Assembly (NCBI GenBank): GCA_018971485.1
Contig: JAGXAQ010000010.1
Coordinates: forward strand, 1-55,343
Length of the DNA stretch: 55,343 nucleotides
Direction: 5' to 3'
Source of the DNA: Pseudomonadota bacterium
GTDB lineage: Bacteria; Pseudomonadota; Gammaproteobacteria; Burkholderiales; REEB80
Part shown: piece by piece, positions 43,446-52,450 of the stretch
How the letters are laid out: every line of letters begins with the position of its first letter
How positions within the stretch are numbered: the first letter of the stretch is position 1
Translations under genes and position numbers: made by a program
The notes under the pieces: model-generated
Databases searched by the model: none
Told to the model about the DNA's origin: nothing
The model's input: the letters and a program-made list of their open reading frames with translations, nothing else

Positions 43446-44546
43446 ATGCCAAAATCAGGAAAGCTTCAAAATCGTTATCGCAAGAACTCGTTAATCAAGG
43501 GAATCCTGGATGCAATCAGCAATAACCCGCCCCCCTCACTCAAGCCCTGGACTGGTCCCTTTGAAATAGCCCTACGTGACCGTCAGAATGAAACAATCGT
43601 CAGCCTCCTGCAACAAGCAGGACCAGCCCTGCCCAAGGCCATGGCCTTCTTGCAACAACTAAGCGAATCTGGACAATTCAGCCTTATGGAAAAAAAATAT
43701 AGCGTAGAGCTTTTTGCAGCACCTGTTATTTTCGCAGCAGAAATTGATAACAGGGGAACAATTTCATCCCGATTTGCGACATCTGATTTAGGTCCCCTTG
43801 CAGAAATCTTTATTGATTGGTTTAACCCGGAAGCAGGGCAGGTCATTCTGCTGGATGCATTACCTAGCTCAGATGAAATTGAACAGCAAGACTACAGTGG
43901 CCTGCTGCATTTACGCGAAAATATGACTGCCGCTCTTTTAGCCAAGAAAAACACTTTCCCTTCACCCATTCCAACCGCTCCTATAGCACATAGTGGCATC
44001 CCGGGAGAAAACTGGCATCTACGCTATATTATAGGTCTTCTTGCTCAACCTGCCCATGAAAACTACCAGCAATTACCAGCTCAGGCAAAACCGGATGAAG
44101 CCAAGGCCAAAGCTTGGTCAAAAAGACTTAGCATTTACCTAAACATGCATATTGAAGCGACAGGAACCGGATTTGATGTCATGCCTTTACTGCCAAACCA
44201 GGTTTCCTATGCTACAGAGCAGGCTGAAGCAGCATTCTGCCTCCTCCAGCTTGAACATTTTGCCATTGCAAGAGCAAAAAAGATTTATTCAAACGATACC
44301 TTTCCAATCCGGGCAAGCTATCTCGAAAATCGACAGCTGATACTTGTCACGGTAGGTGACACTTATGAAACCATTTGGGATACGGTTTTCCCATCCTGGT
44401 TCATAGATAAAAAACAAACCATAGAAACCATTCAGGAAATAACCCGTCGCTGTCATATAAAAAACTATGACTTCATTGAATTTGAATCATACAGAAACTG
44501 GAGAAGCTCGCTTGAATATCCGGCTCAATGGCTACGACCCTTATAA
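43446..44546 (+). CDS. Unknown cytoplasmic protein (366 aa)
   Basis: 366 aa, no signal peptide or membrane segment, mixed alpha/beta, several Trp-rich stretches (SLKPWTGPF, WFIDKKQT, YRNWRSSLEYPAQWL). No catalytic signature is visible. The domain pattern vaguely recalls large uncharacterised betaproteobacterial proteins such as DUF2863, but I cannot support that. Codon use looks like its neighbours and the frame is clean, so it is a real gene. It stands alone between two gene-poor gaps. The SD CAGGA lies about 9 bases before the ATG. Confidence 0.6.
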   Translation: MPKSGKLQNRYRKNSLIKGILDAISNNPPPSLKPWTGPFEIALRDRQNETIVSLLQQAGPALPKAMAFLQQLSESGQFSLMEKKYSVELFAAPVIFAAEIDNRGTISSRFATSDLGPLAEIFIDWFNPEAGQVILLDALPSSDEIEQQDYSGLLHLRENMTAALLAKKNTFPSPIPTAPIAHSGIPGENWHLRYIIGLLAQPAHENYQQLPAQAKPDEAKAKAWSKRLSIYLNMHIEATGTGFDVMPLLPNQVSYATEQAEAAFCLLQLEHFAIARAKKIYSNDTFPIRASYLENRQLILVTVGDTYETIWDTVFPSWFIDKKQTIETIQEITRRCHIKNYDFIEFESYRNWRSSLEYPAQWLRPL

Positions 44547-44957
44547 CTGTATATGGCTTTAGCTGAATTTATCAAAAATAGGCCATATGGCTATTTTAAA
44601 ATTCAAACCTCTAATAATCAATTACTTCTACGCGGAAATAATCAAACCAGGATTTAAGAATTATTCATGTCTACAGCCCAAATCTCAAATCGGATACATT
44701 CTCTCTTTAAAAGCTGAACTAAAACGGGTCAAGACTGCCAGTTACCAGAGGCCTCCTATAAAACCCTTTATAACTGATTACATCCACAAGTCACCATGCT
44801 CAACTTGATAAACCTCATATCCATACCACCAACCAATAGCCTTTGGAAATAAACATAAACTGGATAAAGTATCCAACAAAATTAAATTTCATGCGAACAC
44901 TTGAATTTCTACAATAAATTTGTCATCTTAAAAGTGTTCTTTGCATAGGGGGTTTTC
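44547..44957. other. AT-rich gene-free stretch
   Basis: 411 bases. A 73-codon frame at 44587-44808 has low-complexity composition and no RBS and is not accepted. No RNA or decayed gene is recognised. Confidence 0.5.
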
Positions 44958-45392
44958 ATGAATAAAACGGATCAAATCTGGGTTATAGTCGCCAATGCAT
45001 CAGAAGCCAAACTTTTTAAATACCTGGGGCATATCAGCGGGGTTAAGCCACTCAAGGACTGGAATAACCCGGCAGTAAGGCAAGCCAGCCATAACCTGGT
45101 AACAGATGCCCAGGGTAAGTTCAATATGGGGGGTAATTTTGAACCCCACAAATCGCCTCAACGAATCGAAATGGAACATTTCGCACGGAAACTCGCCGAA
45201 TTTCTCGAAAAAGCCAGAATCCAAAACAACTTCACCAAGCTCATTCTTTGTTCTTCACCTGCCTTTCTAGGCGAAATTACCAACCTGATTAGCGCTCAAG
45301 TCAAAGAGCGGCTCAAATTGGTTGTTAACAAAGACTACACCCGACTTGATCATAGAGATTTAACCCGACACCTCAATGAACTTATGATTTAG
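44958..45392 (+). CDS. Host attachment/baeRF-like family protein
   Basis: 144 aa. It starts WVIVANASEAKLFKY and continues with a basic, Asp-Arg-rich tail. It matches the family annotated as proteins required for attachment to host cells (AtsE-like), which includes release-factor-like folds. Conserved points are the early VIVANASEAKLF strand, HKSPQRIEMEHFARKLA and LILCSSPAFLGEI. In free-living bacteria these proteins are often stress-related, and the host-attachment name comes from one plant-associated strain. GGGGG is placed ahead of the ATG, and a clear terminator follows. Confidence 0.8.
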   Translation: MNKTDQIWVIVANASEAKLFKYLGHISGVKPLKDWNNPAVRQASHNLVTDAQGKFNMGGNFEPHKSPQRIEMEHFARKLAEFLEKARIQNNFTKLILCSSPAFLGEITNLISAQVKERLKLVVNKDYTRLDHRDLTRHLNELMI

Positions 45393-45398
45393 GCAATG

Positions 45399-45421
45399 CC
45401 CCCTGATCTTTAATCAGGGGG
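45399..45421 (+). terminator. Intrinsic terminator after the host-attachment-family gene
   Basis: Perfect 9-bp stem CCCCCTGAT/ATCAGGGGG with a CTTTA loop, followed by TTCTTT. It starts 7 bases after the stop codon. Confidence 0.8.
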
Positions 45422-45526
45422 TTCTTTAACCCTGCTTTTCCCAAATCAAAGACGCAGACTAATTTATTAGCCATGACATCAACTGCATGCTGATGCTATG
45501 ATCTGCGACTTACCGGTTTCTTGCCC

Positions 45527-46339
45527 ATGCTGACTTATCTTATTTTTCTTACCGTCGGAGTGATCATCGGCATCACATCCAGCCTCTTTGGATTCGGCGG
45601 AGGATTTCTCGTTGTTCCAGCCTTATTTTGGCTGCTTCCACATGCCCATGTTCCTACCCATCTGGTTATGCATGTTGCCGTTGCTACATCGCTGACTATC
45701 ATGATGCTCAATTCAATCAATTCAACATGGACACATACCCGGCGTGGCCATATTAACTGGGCCATATTCTTTAGCATTGCTCCTGCTATCGCAATCGGCT
45801 CTATACTGGGAGCATTTCTGTCTATCTGGATATCAGGAAATACCCTGCGCTATTCTTTTATCTGTTTTCTGAGTGCTATCATTATCCGGAACCTGCTAAA
45901 CCTAAACAAAGAATTCAAAACGGTCTCTCCAGCAGAAATAAAACTGCCACCCGCTTATCTCCTCAAAACCATGGGACTCGGCATTGGTGCCATTGCAACC
46001 CTGCTTGGTGTAGGGGGTAGCGTCCTAACAGTCCCTTTATTAAGACGATCTAAAATGCGCATGATCAATGCTGTGGCACTAGCTGCTCCATTAAGTCTGC
46101 CAGTAGCCCTATTCGGCGCAACCAGTTATTACATTATTGGATTACATATCGCCGGCCTATCCAATGGGTTTGAAGGCCTGATTTACTTGCCAGCCTTCTT
46201 TGGTATTGGTTTAGGCGGATTTATAGGTGTACCACTCGGTGCACGTATCGGGCATCATCTACCAGACCGATTTTACGCCCGCATATATATTCTGCTTCAG
46301 ATATTGGTAATCCTGTTCATGCTAAAACATCAAAACTAG
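45527..46339 (+). CDS. TSUP (TauE/SafE)-family sulfite/anion permease
   Basis: 270 aa from ATG 45527; the TTG two codons earlier is less likely. It has about eight membrane segments in two repeats with SSLFGFGGGFLVVPALFW and GVGGSVLTVPLLRRSKM, the family's paired GFGGG/GVGGS motifs. Members export or import sulfite, sulfoacetate, sulfate or other organic anions, so the substrate here is open. The gene stands alone. Confidence 0.9.
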   Translation: MLTYLIFLTVGVIIGITSSLFGFGGGFLVVPALFWLLPHAHVPTHLVMHVAVATSLTIMMLNSINSTWTHTRRGHINWAIFFSIAPAIAIGSILGAFLSIWISGNTLRYSFICFLSAIIIRNLLNLNKEFKTVSPAEIKLPPAYLLKTMGLGIGAIATLLGVGGSVLTVPLLRRSKMRMINAVALAAPLSLPVALFGATSYYIIGLHIAGLSNGFEGLIYLPAFFGIGLGGFIGVPLGARIGHHLPDRFYARIYILLQILVILFMLKHQN

Positions 46340-46432
46340 TTTAAAATTTAATCTAACCTCTCTCCAACTTCAGTAAAGCCAGATTCAGAGAAAATAAAAT
46401 AACAGGAACATAAAATTACAAGGTAACCCATC

Positions 46433-47059
46433 ATGGTTTTAAATCATTTAAACAAAGCAATCTTTGTGCTTTTTCTTTTGACCAGTATTTCTGCAAATGC
46501 CAGCATTTTAGCAGGCAGGGATTACCGGATTGCTCCTGGAATCCCGCCCGCAGCAAAGAACCAGCCCATCCCCGTTACCGAATTTTTCTGGTATGACTGT
46601 CCACATTGCTATGCCATAGAAAACCAATTGGTCCACTGGTCTAAACAATTACCCAAAGATGTCATGTTCCGGCATGTCCCTGATCCGCTGGGAAACTGGA
46701 AACCCATGGCTATTCTGTATTATACCCTGCAAGACATGGGCTATGGTCAACGCTATCATGAAGCAATTTTTCATGCGACCCAGGTGCAAAAACTAACACT
46801 GGAAAACCCCTCAATCTTGTCAAAATGGCTCACTTCAAAAGGAATCAACCCTACCCGGTTTAATTTCGTATCTCAATCATTTGGTGTTCATACCCAAGTT
46901 AATGAGGCCACACAGCTTGCACTACAGTATCAAGCATTTGAAGTACCTACATTTATTGTTGATAACCAGTACGTCACAAATATGGCAATGGCTAAAAGTA
47001 AAACCCGCCTGTTCAAAATTCTGGATGCATTAATTGTCAAGGCCCGAACTGAAAAATAA
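46433..47059 (+). CDS. dsbA: Thiol:disulfide interchange protein, DsbA family
   Basis: 208 aa with a signal peptide (cleavage after SANA, residue ~24). The active site CPHC lies in FFWYDCPHCYAIE (~52), followed by an inserted helical domain and the cis-Pro loop in VPTFIVDNQYV (~176). It introduces disulfides into periplasmic proteins, with DsbB as the usual partner (not in this window). It is convergent with the MscS gene. Confidence 0.93.
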   Translation: MVLNHLNKAIFVLFLLTSISANASILAGRDYRIAPGIPPAAKNQPIPVTEFFWYDCPHCYAIENQLVHWSKQLPKDVMFRHVPDPLGNWKPMAILYYTLQDMGYGQRYHEAIFHATQVQKLTLENPSILSKWLTSKGINPTRFNFVSQSFGVHTQVNEATQLALQYQAFEVPTFIVDNQYVTNMAMAKSKTRLFKILDALIVKARTEK

Positions 47060-47083
47060 GCAGTTAATTATTTGCAGGCTTAT

Positions 47084-47974
47084 TTAATCATTCCTCACAA
47101 GAAACGGACTGCCATGACCTGTCTTAGGATGGCCGGCATATACTGTAAGATGTGGAAACGGGATTTCAATTCCTTTCTCATCAAAACAGGTTTTGACAAG
47201 ACGATAAAAGGCCCGCCGTACAGTCCACTGCTCAAGGGGCACAACCTTAAAGCGGCAACGGACTATCACTGCTGAATCCGCCAATTTATCAATCCCAGCC
47301 AATTCAAGATCCTCGAGAATCTTTTCTCCAATAATCGGGTCTTGACGTAATTGGGATCCTAGCTGCTGTAATATTCCAAATATTTCATCAATGTCTTCTC
47401 GATAGGCCACACCAATGTCAATCACTGAATAGGCAAACCCCCGACTCATGTTAGTCACGGTAGTAATCTGTCCATTTGGAATAAAGTGCACATTTCCATC
47501 ATAATCTCGCAATTGAATATAGCGGAGGGTAACTTCTTCTACGAGCCCTGACTTGCCGGCTGCCTCGACAACATCACCTCGACGAACCTGATTTTCAAGA
47601 ATCAGAAAAAATCCATTCAGAAAATCTTTCACCAGATTTTGGGCGCTAAACCCTAAAGCCACACCCACCACTCCTGCGGTTGCAAGAACAGGAGCGATAG
47701 AAATACCAAGCTCCCCCAAAACAAGCATCACCGTAATAACCGTAACCGTGACTGACATTGAATAGCGCATCACCCGAGAAATCGTTTCAACTCGCTTAAG
47801 ACTTTCTGGATCATCTGCCTTGGAGCGAAGATAATGTGCAACCAAATCAGCCAATTTCTTTGATAATCTCAAAAGTATCAGGGCTATAATTAAGATAATG
47901 ACAATATGCACCAGATTTTTAAAAATCGGTGTCCAGCCATCAAAAGAGTATCGTCCTAACCCTTTTATAAGCAT
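47084..47974 (-). CDS. mscS: Small-conductance mechanosensitive channel (MscS family)
   Basis: 296 aa from ATG 47974, chosen because GAAAGGAAAC lies just ahead; the longer frame adds 38 poorly conserved residues. It has three membrane segments at ~15-110 and the pore helix ATAGVVGVALGFSAQNLVKD with alternating Gly/Ala. The beta domain (ENQVRRGDVVEAAG) and the C-terminal alpha/beta domain follow. It opens under membrane tension to release solutes after hypo-osmotic shock. Confidence 0.93.
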   Translation of the reverse strand: MLIKGLGRYSFDGWTPIFKNLVHIVIILIIALILLRLSKKLADLVAHYLRSKADDPESLKRVETISRVMRYSMSVTVTVITVMLVLGELGISIAPVLATAGVVGVALGFSAQNLVKDFLNGFFLILENQVRRGDVVEAAGKSGLVEEVTLRYIQLRDYDGNVHFIPNGQITTVTNMSRGFAYSVIDIGVAYREDIDEIFGILQQLGSQLRQDPIIGEKILEDLELAGIDKLADSAVIVRCRFKVVPLEQWTVRRAFYRLVKTCFDEKGIEIPFPHLTVYAGHPKTGHGSPFLVRND

Positions 47975-48278
47975 ATGTTTCCTTTCCATATTAAACAACA
48001 TGTCCCATGCAGCCTGTTTTCGTACATTGATCCAGAAACAAAGGGCATGACATCTATTGGTTCTTGTTAAAATACCTGGAATAACCACAGGATTGATCCA
48101 GGCCTGCCATTTATTTCCTTATGAAATCAAACCTTCTGATATCCATGAATACCTTTATCTACTTAGTCCCTAAGATTATTAACCCTACTATCACCTTCTC
48201 AAAAAAACTCACCCAAACCCTGTCAAAAGGAGTGTCAGTAAAACTATTGTTTCGCTCATCCCATCGCCTGACAAAGCC

Positions 48279-48287
48279 TGATATAAT
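48279..48287 (+). promoter_or_regulatory. Extended -10 promoter of the arn operon
   Basis: TGATATAAT: a perfect TATAAT (48282-48287) preceded by TG at the extended -10 position. The -35 is weak, as expected for extended -10 promoters. The predicted start is ~20 bases before the arnT ATG. No obvious PhoP (GTTTA-type direct repeat) or PmrA box stands out. Confidence 0.6.
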
Positions 48288-48314
48288 AATCGCTTTTTAG
48301 AAGGTTTGGGTCTA

Positions 48315-49988
48315 ATGAGGAAAAAGCAGTGCACCAAGGAGCTCACATGGCTTTTCATCCTATTCACGGTCCTGTGGTTTTCTTTCCTTGGTTACCGCCA
48401 TCTAGTCCACCCAGATGAAGGGCGCTACGCCGAAATTCCCCGCGAAATGCTCGCTACCCATAATTGGGTTACTCCTAGATTGGATGGTTACAAATATTTT
48501 GAAAAACCAGCCCTCCAGTACTGGGCTACAGCCATCTCGTACGAAATTTTTGGACAAAATGAGGCAGCGGCTAGACTCTGGAGTGCATTAACTGGATTTT
48601 TGGGTGTTCTACTGGTCTACTTTACAGCCAAGAAGCTTTATTCCGCTCGCGCCGGCCTTTTTAGTGCGGCCATTTTAGGTTCAAGTATACTCTATAGCGC
48701 CATCGCACATATTAATACCCTGGACATGGGTGTGAACTTTTTCCTAACCCTTTCTTTATGTGCTTTTGTTCTAGGACAGGATCTTCGAAGCAAAAACGAA
48801 CACGATCCAGGCTATATGCTACTGTGCTGGGCTGCCATGGCAGCTGCCGTATTAAGCAAGGGTCTGATTGGGCTTGTTTTTCCAGGGGCAGTATTAATCA
48901 TATACATGCTAATCGAAAAGGATTTCCAGCTTCTTAAACGGATCGATTTCTGGAGAGGGTTAGCATTATTTATCCTGATTGCAGCACCCTGGTTTGTCAT
49001 TGTATGTATACGCAATCCAGAATTTTTTCATTTCTTCTTTATTTACGAACACTTTGATCGCTACCTAACCAAGGAACTTCACCGATACCAACCTTGGTAC
49101 TACTTCGTTCCTATTCTTTTGGCAGGTGCACTGCCCTGGATTGGCAGTATGGTGTCAGGAGTAATAAAAGCCTGGAGAACAGATACAGGACTCTTCAAAC
49201 CCTCACGCGTGTTTCTCATCTGGGCAGTCTTCATTTATGCATTCTTCAGCTTCTCAGATTCCAAGCTGCCTTCATACATCTTGCCTGTCTTCCCTGCACT
49301 TGCCTTACTTGCCGGCAATGCACTTGATACCATGCCATCCAGGCAGATCTATCGCCAACTGCTTCCCATGGCAGCCCTGGCACTGGTCTTGCTTATCCTG
49401 TCTCCATTCACACCCAATATGGCGCACAGCGCTTGGCTTAAACCCATGTATGAAGCCTATACCCCATGGGTTATTACCGCTGCCGCCATCTTTCTGGCTG
49501 GGTTGGTTGCTGCTTTAATTTTACTTAAGAAAGAACATAAGAGCCTTTCAGTTCTAATCGTGGCTTTTGCCACACTGCTAAGCGCACAACTAGGTCTTTG
49601 GGGATATAACACCCTAACTCCTCATGCTTCGGCATGGCGGGCCGCCATTGCCATTCGCCCATGGATCAGGCCTGATACACCTATCTATAGTGTAGGAACC
49701 TATCCTCAAACTCTGCCATTCTATATTGACCACACTCTGGAACTGGTTGATTTTTCGGATGAGCTGAAAATGGGGGAATCGCTTGAACCACAAAAATGGA
49801 TTCCCCACTTGAAACCCTTCATCAAAAAATTTGAATCAAGCCAATTTGCGTTGGCCTATATGAAACCTGATATGTATCAGCATTTGAAATCCATGGGTGT
49901 AAAAATGATCATCATCTATCAGGATCCAGATCGTATAGTGGTGCGTAATCCTGGCCCTGTTCCATTTGCAGAAAACAAGCCATCATGA
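48315..49988 (+). CDS. arnT: Lipid A 4-amino-4-deoxy-L-arabinose transferase (ArnT)
   Basis: 557 aa from ATG 48315, with AGAAGG 10 bases ahead; an in-frame TTG at 48306 is rejected for spacing. It has ~12 membrane segments and a GT-83/PMT-like N-terminus: HPDEGRYAEIPREMLATHNW and DGYKYFEKPALQYWATAIS. The first periplasmic loop carries the catalytic Asp of the family. It transfers L-Ara4N from undecaprenyl phosphate to lipid A on the periplasmic side, which lowers polymyxin and cationic peptide binding. It is the first gene of the operon; in enterics it is usually later. Confidence 0.93.
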   Translation: MRKKQCTKELTWLFILFTVLWFSFLGYRHLVHPDEGRYAEIPREMLATHNWVTPRLDGYKYFEKPALQYWATAISYEIFGQNEAAARLWSALTGFLGVLLVYFTAKKLYSARAGLFSAAILGSSILYSAIAHINTLDMGVNFFLTLSLCAFVLGQDLRSKNEHDPGYMLLCWAAMAAAVLSKGLIGLVFPGAVLIIYMLIEKDFQLLKRIDFWRGLALFILIAAPWFVIVCIRNPEFFHFFFIYEHFDRYLTKELHRYQPWYYFVPILLAGALPWIGSMVSGVIKAWRTDTGLFKPSRVFLIWAVFIYAFFSFSDSKLPSYILPVFPALALLAGNALDTMPSRQIYRQLLPMAALALVLLILSPFTPNMAHSAWLKPMYEAYTPWVITAAAIFLAGLVAALILLKKEHKSLSVLIVAFATLLSAQLGLWGYNTLTPHASAWRAAIAIRPWIRPDTPIYSVGTYPQTLPFYIDHTLELVDFSDELKMGESLEPQKWIPHLKPFIKKFESSQFALAYMKPDMYQHLKSMGVKMIIIYQDPDRIVVRNPGPVPFAENKPS

Positions 49989-50356
49989 ACCCAATCAGTT
50001 TCTTCCTGGTGCTTATCGGCGTTCTACTCAATGCTGCTGCACAACTCCTGCTCAAAGCAGGAGTCAATCAAATTGGGAAGTTCAATTTTTCCTTGAATAA
50101 TCTTCTCCCCATTGGAACAAAAATTGCAATGGAACCACATATTCTTGGTGGGCTTGGACTCTATGTTATCAGTGTGGGTGTTTGGATTATGGCCTTGTCT
50201 CGTGTGCCTGTCAGCATTGCGTACCCCATGCTCTCAATTGGCTACATCGTCAATGCGCTAGCAGCCTGGTATTGGCTCGGAGAATCAATTACACCTGTAC
50301 GCGTACTTGGTATGGCCGTCATAATTATTGGCGTCTACCTTGTAGCCCGTTCCTAA
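49985..50356 (+). CDS. ArnE/ArnF-like flippase subunit (SMR family)
   Basis: 123 aa, four membrane segments, SMR/EmrE-type fold. VLIGVLLNAAAQLLLKAG opens it, and RVPVSIAYPMLSIGYIVNAL and LGESITPVRVLGMAVIIIGV follow. In enterics ArnE and ArnF together flip undecaprenyl-phosphate-Ara4N; here only one such gene is present, so it probably works as a homodimer or with a distant partner. The start overlaps the arnT stop as ATGA. Confidence 0.85.
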   Translation: MNPISFFLVLIGVLLNAAAQLLLKAGVNQIGKFNFSLNNLLPIGTKIAMEPHILGGLGLYVISVGVWIMALSRVPVSIAYPMLSIGYIVNALAAWYWLGESITPVRVLGMAVIIIGVYLVARS

Positions 50357-50369
50357 GCAGGATCTCAAC

Positions 50370-51500
50370 ATGGATTACTTACCTTTCACCCGACCCACTC
50401 TAGACGAAACGACAATTGAACTGGTCATATCAACACTCCGATCAGGGTGGCTAGCCACAGGCCCAAAAGTGGCTCAGTTTGAAACCGCCCTCGCTAATTA
50501 TCTGGGCGGTCAACGTATTATACGAAGCTTTACTTCAGCAACCGGTGCTCTCCAGATTGCCCTTGAAACCATACAAGTCAACCCGGACCAGGAAGTAATT
50601 ACGCCAGCCATGAGTTTTGCCGCCACTGCAAATGTAATCGTCCGCGTAGGGGCCAGGCCGGTTTTTGTCGATGTCAATCTCCATAGCCGCAACCTGGAAC
50701 CTGAAACAGTCGAAAAAACCATTACACCAAATACGAGGGCTATCCTTCCTGTTCATTTCGCAGGCCTGCCCGTCAATCTAGATGCCATTTATCAACTGGC
50801 AAAACAACACGACCTAAGAATTATTGAAGATGCTGCCCATGCAATTGGAAGTTGTTACAAAGGAAAACCAGTCGGGAGCTTCGGTGATCTGATTTCCTTC
50901 TCTTTTCACCCCAACAAAAACATGACAACTATTGAGGGTGGAGCCCTGAGCCTGACCAGCTCGATAGAAGCCAACAAAATTGATGTGCTGCGCTTTCATG
51001 GTATCACCAGAGATAATAATGGTGAAATGGATGTTTTACTCGCCGGAGGAAAATACAATCTCTCCGATGTTGCTGCATCTGTTGGATTAGGGCAACTACC
51101 CAGGCTTGACTCATTCAACTTCAACCGTCGCAAGCTTGCCCACTACTATCTTGGCAGACTTCAAGGATTAGAACATATTCTTCTTCCTGAACAAGGAGAC
51201 GAGGGCCACAGTTGGCACATGTTTGCTCCACTCATTAACTTCAGCCAATTTAAAACAACCCGTCAGGGTTTCATTTCAGCAATGCATGAAAAAGGGATCG
51301 GGATCGGTGTACACTATCCTGCACTACATCTATTTTCAGCTTATAAACAATTGGGGTATGCGCGGGGTGATTTCCCGAACGCGGAAAAAATCGGGGATGA
51401 GACAGTCACCCTCCCCCTTTTCCCACAAATGACTGAAACCGATGTAGATCGGGTTATAACAGCACTCTGTAAAACATTAAAAATCAAGGAGCCGACTTGA
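50370..51500 (+). CDS. arnB: UDP-4-amino-4-deoxy-L-arabinose aminotransferase (ArnB)
   Basis: 376 aa, DegT/DnrJ/EryC1/StrS family PLP enzyme. TPAMSFAATANVIVRVGARP and IIEDAAHAIGSCYKGK are seen, and the PLP Lys in SFHPNKNMTTIEGGAL. It converts UDP-4-keto-arabinose to UDP-Ara4N using glutamate. It lies 13 bases after the flippase gene and overlaps arnC by 4 bases. Confidence 0.94.
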   Translation: MDYLPFTRPTLDETTIELVISTLRSGWLATGPKVAQFETALANYLGGQRIIRSFTSATGALQIALETIQVNPDQEVITPAMSFAATANVIVRVGARPVFVDVNLHSRNLEPETVEKTITPNTRAILPVHFAGLPVNLDAIYQLAKQHDLRIIEDAAHAIGSCYKGKPVGSFGDLISFSFHPNKNMTTIEGGALSLTSSIEANKIDVLRFHGITRDNNGEMDVLLAGGKYNLSDVAASVGLGQLPRLDSFNFNRRKLAHYYLGRLQGLEHILLPEQGDEGHSWHMFAPLINFSQFKTTRQGFISAMHEKGIGIGVHYPALHLFSAYKQLGYARGDFPNAEKIGDETVTLPLFPQMTETDVDRVITALCKTLKIKEPT

Positions 51501-52450
51501 ACAACACCATGCCTGAGCTGTCAGTTGTCATCCCGGTTTACAATGAAGCAGACGGACTTGAATCGTTGTTTGAGCGTCTTTATCCCTCGCTTGATGCCCT
51601 TAATCGAACCTATGAGATTATTTTCATCAGTGATGGCTGCACTGATACGTCACCAAGCATGCTAAAAAATCAGTTTTTACTCCGCCCGGATGTCACTCGG
51701 GTTATTCTTCTCAATGGCAATCATGGTCAACACATGGCCATTCTTGCAGGGTTTTCATATTGCCATGGCAGAAAAATTGTTACTCTTGACGCTGACCTGC
51801 AAAATCCCCCAGAAGAAATCCAGAAACTTATCCAAAAAATGGATGAAGGACACGATTATGTTGGCACAATACGCCGTAACCGTCAGGACAAAAGTTGGCG
51901 CCGTATCGCGTCTCGTCTCATGAACCGCATGCGAGAGCGATTGACAAAAATCCACATGACTGATCAAGGCTGCATGCTTCGTGCCTATGACCGTGCCATT
52001 ATAGATGCGATTAACCAATCAAGCGAAATTAATACCTTTATTCCCGCTCTCGCTTATACCTATGCCCATACCCCTACGGAAATAGAAGTAGAGCACGAAA
52101 GCAGGATAAAGGGGGAATCCAAGTATTCACTCTATAAACTCATTCGCCTGAATTTCGATCTGGTCACCGGGTTTTCTGTTGTTCCTCTCCAGTTGTTTTC
52201 ATTTGCTGGGATCCTGATTTCAATTTTTTCAGCTGTCTTTGTACTCTACCTCATTTGGCGCCGAATCTTTATCGGACCAGAGGTGCAAGGTGTTTTTACC
52301 CTATTTGCCATCGCATTCTTTCTTATTGGCATCATGCTTTTTGGAATCGGCCTACTAGGGGAGTATATCGGACGAATCTATCAACAGGTCCGAGGCAGAC
52401 CAAAATTTGTTATCCAGGCCATTCTTGAGTCTAAAAAAAATGAAACCTAG
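51497..52450 (+). CDS. arnC: Undecaprenyl-phosphate 4-deoxy-4-formamido-L-arabinose transferase (ArnC)
   Basis: 317 aa. It starts with TTG at 51497: AAGGAG is 5 bases ahead of the TTG but 17 ahead of the first ATG (51509), so the TTG is preferred. GT2 fold with VVIPVYNEADGLESLF and VTLDADLQNPPEEIQ (metal-binding DxD region), and two C-terminal membrane helices (~230-300). It transfers Ara4-formyl-N from UDP onto undecaprenyl phosphate. Confidence 0.94.
   Translation: MNNTMPELSVVIPVYNEADGLESLFERLYPSLDALNRTYEIIFISDGCTDTSPSMLKNQFLLRPDVTRVILLNGNHGQHMAILAGFSYCHGRKIVTLDADLQNPPEEIQKLIQKMDEGHDYVGTIRRNRQDKSWRRIASRLMNRMRERLTKIHMTDQGCMLRAYDRAIIDAINQSSEINTFIPALAYTYAHTPTEIEVEHESRIKGESKYSLYKLIRLNFDLVTGFSVVPLQLFSFAGILISIFSAVFVLYLIWRRIFIGPEVQGVFTLFAIAFFLIGIMLFGIGLLGEYIGRIYQQVRGRPKFVIQAILESKKNET

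Noticed and set aside
44587-44808. 73-codon plus-strand frame in a gene-poor gap
   Set aside because: Low-complexity, no RBS, no domain and no link to neighbours.
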